In this document: positions 55,380 to 64,000 of the stretch, in pieces
Position numbering within the stretch: position 1 is the stretch's first letter
Layout: every line of letters starts with the position of its first letter
Assembly: GCA_025506515.1 (NCBI GenBank)
Contig: CM046442.1
Location: 111,274,991 to 111,338,990 of the forward strand
Reading direction: 5' to 3'
DNA: 64,000 nt
DNA from: Flaveria trinervia
Taxonomy: Eukaryota > Streptophyta > Magnoliopsida > Asterales > Asteraceae
Notes under the pieces: model-generated
The model's database searches: none
What the model was told of the DNA's origin: nothing
Seen by the model: only the letters and a program-made list of their open reading frames with translations
Made by a program: the position numbers and the translations under genes

Positions 55380-56776
55380 ACCCGTTCAAATCGGGATTTA
55401 ACACCAAGTGCGTTTTCACCCAATTCCCCAACCAGACCTCTCATCCTCTCAGAGTTAAGATGATCTTCTTTCAATGCCTCATCTTGAAACTCTTTGACCT
55501 GCTTCATCACATCGGAGGTCCTGACCAACTGATAAGCTTTCACCCGTATCGGCTCGGGCCTCTCCTTTCGGCTAAGGGCATCAGCCACCACATTGGCTTT
55601 GCCCGGATGGTAGTGGAGCTCACAATCATAATCCTTTACAAGTTCTAACCATCTCCTCTGCCACATGTTCAGATCTTTTTGCTCGAAGAAGTACTTCAAG
55701 CTTTTGTGGTCGGTGAATATGGTGCACTTCGTCCCGTACAGATAGTGCCTCCAAATCTTTAGTGCAAAGATCACGGCTTCTAGGTCCAAGTCATGAGTAG
55801 GATAACTGAGCTCATGAATCTTCAATTGTTGGGATGCATAGGCTATAACCTTCCCTCTATGCATTAACACACACCCCAAACCCGAGTAGGAAGCATCAGA
55901 ATAAACCACCAGATCTTCGCTTCCATCGGGTAATGACAGAACAAGAGCTCGAGTCAATCTCGCCTTCAATTCTTCGAATGCCTTCTCTTGAGCTTGACCC
56001 CATACAAACTTCACATCTTTTCGGGTCAACTTGGTTAGTGGAGAAGCAATCTTGGAAAAGTCTTGGATGAATCTTCTGTAGTAGCCCGTCAAACCCAAGA
56101 AAATACAAATCTCAGATGGCGTCTTTGGAGACTTCCATTGCATCATTGCCTCCACCTTAGCCGGGTCCACCATAATCCCGCCGAGATTCACCACATGACC
56201 CAAGAACTGAACTTCGCGCAACCAAAACGCGGCCTTGGAGAATTTTTCATACAACTTCTAGCTCATCAATGTCTCCAGAACCTCCCGAATATGACCGGCA
56301 TGCTCAATCTCACTCTTCAAATAAATCAGGATATCATCAATAAACACAATCACTGATTTATCCAACATAGGCTGACACACACGGTTCATCAGATTCATAA
56401 AAGCAGCTGTCGCATTGGTTAAACCAAAGGCCATGACAAGAAACTCGTAGTGACCGCAGCGCATGCGAAAAGCTATTTTAGGAACATCCTGCTCCTTCAC
56501 CTTCAACTGATGATAACCAGATCGGAGGTCTATCCTTGAAAACCAACTAGCACCCTAGAGCTGATCAAAGAAATCATCAATTATCGGTAAGGGGTAGCGG
56601 TTTTTCACTGTTAAATTATTCAGCTTACGGTAGTCAATACACATCCTCATACTACTGTCTTTATTCTTCACGAAAAAGACCGGAGCACCCCAAGGAGAGA
56701 TACTCGGTCTGATGAACCCCTTATCCAGCAACTCTTGCAACTGCTCCATCAACTCCTTCATCTCAGTCGGAGCCAA
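55349..56776 (-). pseudogene. pol: RT and RNase H, element B
   Basis: RT starts MAPTEMKELMEQLQELLDKG (56776) and includes RMCIDYRKLNNLTVKNRYPL. A TAG near 56555 follows, then GYHQLKVKEQDVPKIAF, MAFGLTNATAAF and VFIDDILIY (about 56355-56329). Another stop lies near 56258. The long frame 56254-55349 has KVEAMMQWKSPKTPSEICIF, the RNase H start DLVVYSDASYSGLGCVLMHR and YHPGKANVVADALSRKE at its end. Only two nonsense changes separate the pieces, all in the same phase or nearly so. Confidence 0.87.
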
Positions 56777-56779
56777 TGA

Positions 56780-57392
56780 TATGGTGCCTTGGCAACAGGT
56801 TGGGCACCCGGTATCAAATCAATCTAAACCTCGATCTCACGGTCAGGTGGCACTCCTGATAAATCTTTTGGGAACACGTTTGGAAAGTCACACACAACCG
56901 GTACCTCGGATAGTTGTGGTGTTGGCGTATCCACATCCTTTACATAGGCCAAGTAGGCACTACATCCACGCCTCATACACTTCCCGCCACCGCCATCAAA
57001 ATCACCTTCGGGATCATCGTGACCCGATCTCCATAGACTGTTACCGAACTCCTGCCAGGCGTTGTCAGAAAAATCATCTTCTTGCGACACACAATGTTCG
57101 CCTCGAAGTCTGCTAACCAATCCATCCCAAGAACCAAATCCAAACCACCTAAGGTCATCACGAAGGGTCAAACTGGAAATTTATGACCCACTAGTTCCAC
57201 ATCACAACCCTCTATCATCTCAAAAATCCCGGTAGACTTACCTATGACAATTTCTACATCGAAGGGCGTATCAACACGTCTACTACTAAAAAGCAGTTTA
57301 AAAAAGAAAGCAGCAGAAATAAAACTTTTACTGGCACCCGAGTCAAATAATACAGAAGCTAAAGTTTTGTTCACTAGAAATGTACCAGACAC
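56780..57392 (-). pseudogene. pol: protease, element B
   Basis: On the minus strand SVLFDSGASKSFISAAFFFK (57355-57296) is the active site. LDLVLGMDWLADFEANIVCR (57140-57080) is the second conserved part. VVCDFPNVFPKDLSGVPPDR (56900-56840) leads into RT. A frame change falls between 57168 and 57161 and another near 56980. Confidence 0.8.
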
Positions 57393-58734
57393 AACATCAG
57401 GTCCGTCATGGCCTCCTCCTGTGTCATCGTGAATGCCATGGCGCTCGCCCTTGGTCCTTCACCTCCAGTTTTTTTCACCCCAGAACTCTCAGCCCTGGGC
57501 TTCTTACAATCCTTGTTCACGTGCCCCTCCATGCCACAGTTAAAACACCGGACCATACGATAGTCCTTGGCTATATGCCCCAGCTTCCCACATTTGAAGC
57601 ATACATTCAACCCCAACCTACATTCCCCGCTATGCTCTCTCCCACACCTATCACATTTCTTTATACCCGCACCAGATGCGACCACACAACGGTCGTCCAC
57701 CCATGCCTTCTTGTTACCAGTTGAAGCATTACCTCGACCAAACCTCTTCCCCTACCAGTTCCGATCACCACCACTCTTCTTCCCACCTTCTTCATTCACC
57801 ACCACCGTCCTCTCATCATACAGTCTCCCTGCTAAATCCATTGCCGACCTAAACGTGCTGGGCCGGGCAGCGATCATTTGCCTGCGAATATCCACTGCCA
57901 AACCCTGAGTGTACCTCTTGATTTGTTGAGATAGAGGTGTCACCTGATCCGGCACCAGACGTGCCATCTCGTTGAATTTTGTGGTGTACTACTTGTATGT
58001 CATAGTTCCCGCCTCCAGTTGCAGGAACTCCCTTTCGACCTGTCCATTTCCCGATGAGGACAAAACTCATCAATCACCAATATTTTTAGCTCAGACCATC
58101 TCATCCTCCTGATGGGCCTGCTACCCTCGTCTTGGACAATGTTCTCCCACCAGCACAGAGCCGAATCCACAATAGAGAGGGTAGCGAACTTCACCTTCTG
58201 ATCTTCACGGCACTCACTAATATCAAGAACAACCTCCATTTCCCTCACCCATCGGTGAGCAGCTGTAGCAGTGTCATTTCCATGGAAAGTAGGGGGCTTG
58301 CATCTCATAAACGCCCTGTAGTTACAGCCACGTGCCGCCTCCGGCGCAGGCTCCTCCTCTTCCTCCTCCTCATTATCAGAGAGAACCATTTACGGCTCTG
58401 GTTGCTCCCGTCCTCCCGAGCACTTGTTTCTCTCCTTTCTTTCCCCTTCTCTTACTGCCTTAATCACTTCGGTCACCACAGATAGTAGGATCATCTGCAT
58501 GACCTGATGAACTTCCTCCACCACACCCTCCTTTACTGAGGCTCTCAGATTGGCGCTCTTATCGCCACCCTTCGGATGGGGGGTCTCTGGTTCTTTAGGA
58601 ACCACCTTCTCAACTCTGGTTCTCCCACTCTTCAGTCGCGGTTCAGCACTGTGACCTCCACCCCGTGAAGCTTTCAAAGATCTACCACAGGCCATCACAC
58701 GCACACTAAAAGATTCAAACACCAACATGGTCAC
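57374..58734 (-). pseudogene. gag: gag of element B
   Basis: ATG at 58734 (MTMLVFESFSVRV) opens an N-terminal basic/acidic region, interrupted by a single TAA at 58390-58392. The same frame then continues with MVLSDNEEEEEEEP and the capsid motifs GCNYRAFMRCKPPTFHGNDT and ALCWWENIVQDEGSRPIRRM. A frameshift near 58030 leads to QQIKRYTQGLAVDIRRQMIA. Three knuckles follow: CDRCGREHSGEC, CFKCGKLGHIAKDY (last Cys is Tyr) and CFNCGMEGHVNKDC. Element C has the same architecture, without the TAA. Confidence 0.83.
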
Positions 58735-59029
58735 TCAAGGGAACAGCTTAGTTTATGTCAAGTATAGTAAGTCGTTAATTACAGTGGCCAGTTGTGATTA
58801 GACACTTACTTTACTCTTCATACCCCAAGCATTACCTGTCCTAACTACATCAGTATTTAAACCTACATACAACACATAACCACATACCATGCGCACATAA
58901 TACAGGTTAACATTACGACAATACCCGATGGCACGCAGCTACTCAGATTGGCATCCCATTCCCTTTCCGTCCCATTCTCAGTTTATGTCACTGTTGATTT
59001 TGAAAATTTACCCATTTCACTTAAACTTT

Positions 59030-59042
59030 GGCTCTGATACCA
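59030..59042 (-). other. primer-binding site of element B
   Basis: On the minus strand TGGTATCAGAGCC is a perfect initiator Met tRNA complement, three bases from the 5' LTR. Confidence 0.9.
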
Positions 59043-59045
59043 ACT

Positions 59046-61201
59046 TGTAAGGCCCCGTTCCCGAGATGCTTACAGTTGGATTCTCATCGCTCATAAAACA
59101 TATATTTACATTCGTATTTTATAAAATCGTAGCGGAACACTAAAATAATCTTTTATTTCCATGTAAATGCTTTTGCAAGTTAATACAACATTCATTACAA
59201 AACAGCTTGTTTGCATTACAATGCAAAAACATTAATCAAAAGAATGCCATCCAAAAAGAGGCGAGTAGCCGCCCGTGCCATCCTCAGCAATCATTACCTG
59301 CCAACTGGAAACATATCAAAGTCAGCGTTGCTGAGTGAGTTCTAGTTTTCTCATAAAACATACTTTTCGTTTGTAAAACCGTTCTTTACTTTCTTTCAAA
59401 ATCATACTATACTTTACGTCCGTTTGTGATCATACATCATATATACATACAGATAATATCATCATTATCTTCTTAGTCTTTCATGCTTCATTCTTTACTT
59501 TCATTCGTTCATTAACTTTCGTTCATTCATCGTACGTCATTTACATTCACTTTCCTTCATCGTTACATCTTTTCCCTTCCATGAAACCATAAACTTTATC
59601 GTTCTGTTCATGGTACTGCACCTAGGCCTATCATAGACCTTCTATAACGATGCACCGCACCTCATGGCCACAACACCTAAGGTAAAGATTAGGTGAACTA
59701 TGCAATACCTTTCTGTTCATGGTTCTAGATCTTGGCTTTTCATAGACCTTCTATAACAGTGCATCGCACCTCGTGGTCACAGTACCTAAGGTATGAGTAT
59801 AAGTGTACGATTTCCATATGCAATACCTTTCTGTTCATGGTTCTGGACCTAGGCCTATCATAGACCTTCTATAATGGTGCATCGCACCTCGTGGTCACAG
59901 TACCTAAGGTATGCAACAATAGTTCTATGCAAATGGTCAGTCACAAAAAAGACCCCGTTGTACATACCATGCTTACCAGATTATCTTTACTTTCGTTACT
60001 CGTTAATGCATGCATTCTTACTTCATGTTCCTCTTTTCTTTATCTTTCACTTTACGGTACATAATACTTCATTTCATTCATTAACATTCAACGTAAAGCC
60101 ATACGAAAGATAAACATACATCATAACAAGGAACATAACATACACAGGCATCAACATCCTACAGAGCAGCATCATACGTACATAATATGCATAATCATGC
60201 AACATCATCATCATCATCATGCCGAACATTCTCTCTAAGGCCTCAATCGACATCTTACATGCTCTTACGCGAACCTTTACGTCAAACTTACATCTGCACT
60301 TTCCCCCGAAAGTCAGAAGTCAAACTACACTTCTCCTCGGGTGCAACAGCACTATTCAGGCATATGGACAGCCTTCAGTCGCATGGCCTCCATACGACTG
60401 AGCATCATGCGAATGAACCAATGCGGATGAACACTCATGTATATGAACACCCAATCATGTGAATGGACTAATGCGGATGGACCTTATGCGAATAGGACTA
60501 ATGCGGACGAGCACTTATGCGACTGGACCTTCAATCGCATAACCTCCATGCGAATGGCCTTTCAATGGTGCGAATGGACCTTCAATTATGCGAATGGATC
60601 CCAATCACACCCTATTCGGCCGTATGGCCCTAGTTGATGCCGAATGCACTTCATCCCGACTGCAGCCGAGGGTTTTCGGCCTCCAAACTCATCTAACCCA
60701 TTTTAAGCCCAAATCGAACATCCTAAACCTTAGGGATGCATACCATAACTCCATTCAAGCACACATAAACTCACAATCAAGACTCAAACGCATCATACAC
60801 ATACACACAGATACACAAATGGGTCAAACATACACACACACAAAAACCGGATTTTCATATGTGTTCCAGCTCCAATCATTCAAAAAGGTTTAAAAGAGGG
60901 GTCCTAGAACTCACACAAGCGATCGCAATCAGTAGAGCTTCGATTTGACTCACTTCTCAACAATTTTGGCTACTCAAACCAACCCGAACCAACACTTTTC
61001 CTCTTTTCTTCCTTTCTCTCTTCTCCTCTTTCTTTGGCTGATTTTGGTGGGTGTGGGGAGAGGGTAAAAGGTTGCCCTCTCCCTTAAATACTCCCACTTT
61101 CCCAGCTTTCTCTTGTTGGCGAGTTTGGTCCCTCGACTTTGGACTTTATTTCTTTTTCTTCATTCGTCGGCTTCAAAATGCATAAATAGCTAGGTGTTAC
61201 A
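59046..61201 (-). repeat. 5' LTR of element B (2156 bp)
   Basis: It matches 51872-54051 with scattered substitutions and small indels. In plus reading it ends TAGGTGTTACA before the CAACT duplication (61202-61206). It contains its own copies of the 110-bp tandem block (59610-59915) and the CpG minisatellite (60345-60640). Confidence 0.92.
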
Positions 61202-61206
61202 CAACT

Positions 61207-63213
61207 GGAAACAAATAAAAGTCAACATTGCTATGTGAGTTCTAGTTTTAAAATAAAATATACTTTACGGTCGTTTAAAACCATTCTTTACGTTCTTCAA
61301 ATCATACTATACTTTCGTACATGATCACATATCGTACGTGCACATAGATAATACCTTATTATCTTCATCATTCATTCGTTAACTTTCGTTAATTCATCGT
61401 ACGTCATTACCATTCACTTTCATTCTTACTTTCTTACTTTCATTCGTACATTCAATACTTTCGACGACATGTACAGTTACCCGAACATTATGCACGAAGC
61501 TGGTTAATAGGCATGAGGTCTTTCATAGACCTCGAACATTGTGCACAAAGCTGACTCCAGTACCTAGGGCAAGTACATTCACCACTTATCTTTTCTCTTT
61601 CATCCCAAACCAATGCCATATGCTATACCCCGAACATTATGCAAGAAGCTGGTTACTAGGCCTGAGGTCTTTCATAGACCTCGAACATTAGGCACGTGTA
61701 AGCGCCAAGGATCCCATACATATGGTCAATCACAAGGATTGGACCCTAGTGTGCATCCTTCTAGGGTAGCTACCCCGCACACAGTTGAGCTAACACCCTT
61801 CATTGGGTGTGAACTTCCATACATTTCTTGCAAGACTTTCTTACTTTCATTCATTCATTAATGCATGCAATCATCTTTCATTACGTTTCTCTTTTCATTA
61901 TCTTCCACTTTACGTTACATAATACTTTTCATTTCGTTCATTAACATTCAATGTAAAGCCACAGGAAAATAATCATAAATAATAAGGAGCATCAACATGA
62001 ACATACAAACATGACCATACAAGGCACAAGATACATAACATACTTCATACATACCATCACGCATAAGCATCATTCATACATCATCATCATCAAACATCAC
62101 CCAATACATCATCTATGACTTCAAAAAGTTAACTTACATACCCCTCGCGAACCTCCAAAGTCAAAGCCTACATTTTACTTTTTCCCAAAAAAAAGAAATT
62201 ATTTCTAAGTTTTAGGCGCATGGGCACTATTTGGGCGCATGACCTTCTGGGCGCATGAGGAACACTTAGGCGCATGGGAAACTTTCAGGCGCATTGGTAC
62301 TATTTGGGCGCATGAGCAACACTTAGTCTATTCAGGGCAATTCTAGGCGCATAGGCACTATGCAGACGCATGAGTGCCTGGGCATATATGGTCACATAGA
62401 ACATTTCAGCCTATGTCTAGGCACATGGGTACTATTTGGGCGCATGAGGTTTTGGGTGCACGGGACACTTAGGCAGTTATCAGTTGGGCACATGAGCTAT
62501 TGTTTAGGTGCATCAGCATTCTAAGTCATACTTAAACATCATAATTCAGTCCCCAAACATCATATAACCTGTTCTAAGCTTAAATCATACACTCTAAGCC
62601 TTAGAAACATAAACATAACATCATCAAACACATACGTAGCCCAAAATCAAACCCCGCCCAAAATCAAACCCCACCCAAAAACATATGCATACTCACACAT
62701 AAACACATACGGGTATACACCTAGCTTTATAAAAAGTTCATTCATGCATTTCCAGCCCCAAAACAGTTTAAAACAAATAAAAAAAGGTTCTAGAACTCAC
62801 CTTAGCAGCCTTTGGTTATGACTTCTTCAACCCGTTTGCAATTGAGTTCAACCGCCTAGAAACCCACCAAAACACACACGATCGAACACACAAACACACA
62901 TAAGCATACACCCGAGGATAAAGGCCAGTTAAGAACACTCAAAAACTATGAATTCTTACCTTGAATTCAATCTTCTACCCTTGTTCCTCTTCGAAATTTC
63001 CGAGTTCAGCCTCGTTCCTCTCTCTCTTCCAAAACCCGAGAGTGTTGATGTGAATAGGCAACATGGGTGGCCATGTTGCTTTATTCACCAACTTTTAAAG
63101 ATTTTTTGTCCTTTTGACACCTTTAGTCCATCTACTTGGGCTTTATTACCTTTTTTTCTTTTCCTTCGCTTTATTCTTTCTTTCTTTGACTTTTAAAATA
63201 ATCGGGTGTTTGG
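61207..63213 (-). repeat. 5' LTR of element C, right piece
   Basis: It continues the LTR interrupted by element B and matches 29784-31816. It contains the equivalents of the tandem block (about 61480-61700) and the GGCGCATG minisatellite (62205-62520). Its terminus reads GGGTGTTTGG where GGGTGTTACA is expected, then GTAAT (63214-63218). Confidence 0.85.
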
Positions 63214-63827
63214 GTAATTTTGAGTAATAATACTGGGTTTGACAAACCCCACCCGCGCTAGTCGCACTAACTCGACTAGAGGTCGAATGGGTGTTTAATT
63301 GACATAACATTTTGCTATTGTCTGTGTTAGACGTGGTGGGAAGGCAAACAACTTACAAATAGTCAGGTTCAGTTTGAAACGCTAAGTAACTTGTTTATAG
63401 GCTAGCTACGTATCGATATGCTTTAATTACTTTACCATGCTAACATTTTCAAACATATTATCTATTGTTAAACCTATGAACTCACAAACTTTATGTTGAC
63501 ACAATTTAGCATGTTTTCTCAGCTCACATGAACGCTTAAGGTTAGATTGCATGGCTAAGGATTCACTCAGTACATGCATCACAAATTTATTTTCTTGCAT
63601 TGAACAGTTTTATTGGGGCGTTGTGTTTTGCGCAACTTTTAGTATTGGTTTAACATTTTTTTATATGCTCCTGCACTAGTTATTATTTCAACTATGTTTT
63701 ACTTTGATTTAAAGTTCAAACGTTTATTTAAGTTCATGTAGGGTCGTTTGATATGACCGTGTCTTAGATCCTAGTTTGTCACACCCCTCACGGTGAAACT
63801 CCGCATGATGAATTTCCGAGTGTGACA
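63214..63827 (+). repeat. LTR F, right piece
   Basis: AATAATACTGGGTTTGAC, followed by the CACCCGCGCT region, parallels element I near 2310-2370. The end CACGGTGAAACTCCGCA...GAGTGTGACA closely matches the LTR end of element I. It is the continuation of 29270-29519 across the C insertion. Confidence 0.8.
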
Positions 63828-64000
63828 TAAGATCTTGAAAATTTTTATCTTAAAGATTGAAAATCAATATGATCATAAAGTCAAAACCATAAGATGTGAT
63901 GCGGGAATTGAATTCAAAAACCAAACCCTTGAAACCTTTTGTAATGAAAATAGGTATTACAACAAAATATATGTTCCCATGACTCCTCAGCAAAATGGTG
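63828..64000 (+). pseudogene. pol: copia integrase fragment (element G), runs off the window
   Basis: From 63829 an uninterrupted 57-codon frame reads the middle of a copia integrase core: HKVKTIRCDAGIEFKNQTLE (second catalytic Asp in RCDAG) and YVPMTPQQNG just before the catalytic Glu region. The 5' part was displaced by LTR F. The first bases, TAAGA, would be half of the F target-site duplication. Called a pseudogene because it is interrupted, although the visible part is intact. Confidence 0.8.

Larger units (their letters stand above)
51872..61201 (-). mobile_element. Ty3/gypsy element B, minus strand, complete but decayed
   Basis: LTRs lie at 51872-54051 and 59046-61201, with a primer-binding site at 59030-59042 and a polypurine tract at 54052-54064. 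The gag, PR, RT, RNase H, IN and chromodomain-like order is intact. CAACT at 51867-51871 and 61202-61206 is a perfect target-site duplication inside the 5' LTR of element C. LTRs differ by several percent, less than those of C, as the nesting requires. Scattered frameshifts and stops disable it. Confidence 0.93.
29520..63213 (-). mobile_element. Ty3/gypsy element C, minus strand, split by nested insertions
   Basis: The 3' LTR (29520-31816) is followed by the integrase end (31817-32433). After a gap filled by E and D come protease and gag (49683-51290), a primer-binding site and a 5' LTR interrupted by element B (51598-51871 plus 61207-63213). GTAAT at 29515-29519 and 63214-63218 is its target-site duplication. 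About 2.5 kb of pol (RNase H, RT and most of integrase) is missing, judged against element B. It is related to B but is a different family, with diverged LTRs. Confidence 0.85.

Overview
This window is a plant nuclear sequence made almost entirely of LTR retrotransposons; I see no convincing host gene, tRNA or rRNA. The evidence for a plant is the chromovirus-type Ty3/gypsy pol genes with C-terminal chromodomain-like segments, the Sirevirus-type Ty1/copia elements with an extra 3' ORF, primer-binding sites complementary to plant initiator-Met tRNA (TGGTATCAGAGCC and variants), and AT-rich spacers. The element families look like those I associate with eudicots, perhaps Asteraceae, but the sequence does not prove the species.

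Layout, left to right. (1) 170-11612, plus strand: a complete young gypsy element ('element I') with two 2727-bp LTRs and a perfect GTGGT target-site duplication (TSD). (2) 11618-13709: AT-rich non-coding DNA with a (TA)n tract and repeated short palindromes. (3) 13715-28061, minus strand: a Sirevirus-like copia element ('element II') with gag, PR, IN, RT-RNase H and a decayed 3' ORF. (4) 28062 to about 29269: non-coding. (5) From about 29270 to the end: a nested stack. A copia integrase gene ('G', 63828 to beyond the window) was hit by a plus-strand gypsy whose LTR ('F') is split into about 29270-29519 and 63214-63827. F was split by a minus-strand gypsy ('C', 29520-63213, TSD GTAAT). C was then hit three times: by copia material ('E', 32434 to about 42880) in its integrase, by a plus-strand gypsy ('D', about 42880-49682) in its protease region, and by a minus-strand gypsy ('B', 51872-61201, TSD CAACT) in its 5' LTR. 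A deletion appears to have fused E to D and removed about 2.5 kb of C, the 5' LTR and gag start of D, and the end of E.

How the genes work together. In each element gag encodes the RNA-packaging particle protein and pol the protease, reverse transcriptase, RNase H and integrase. Copia order is PR-IN-RT-RH; gypsy order is PR-RT-RH-IN. Element I is closest to intact: all of its pol breaks are single missing bases, which may be sequencing errors. B is next. C, D and E are badly decayed.

The most unusual signal is a short CpG-containing minisatellite family (core about TGCGRNTGR, and its complement). It recurs in LTRs or untranslated regions of at least five unrelated elements from both superfamilies (II, B, C, D, E), often as palindromes or hairpins. 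Other notable points are a coiled-coil ORF upstream of gag in element I, a predicted 81-bp intron in its gag, a vestigial second polypurine tract with an LTR start, and 3' ORFs of the same general type in two separate Sirevirus-like elements.
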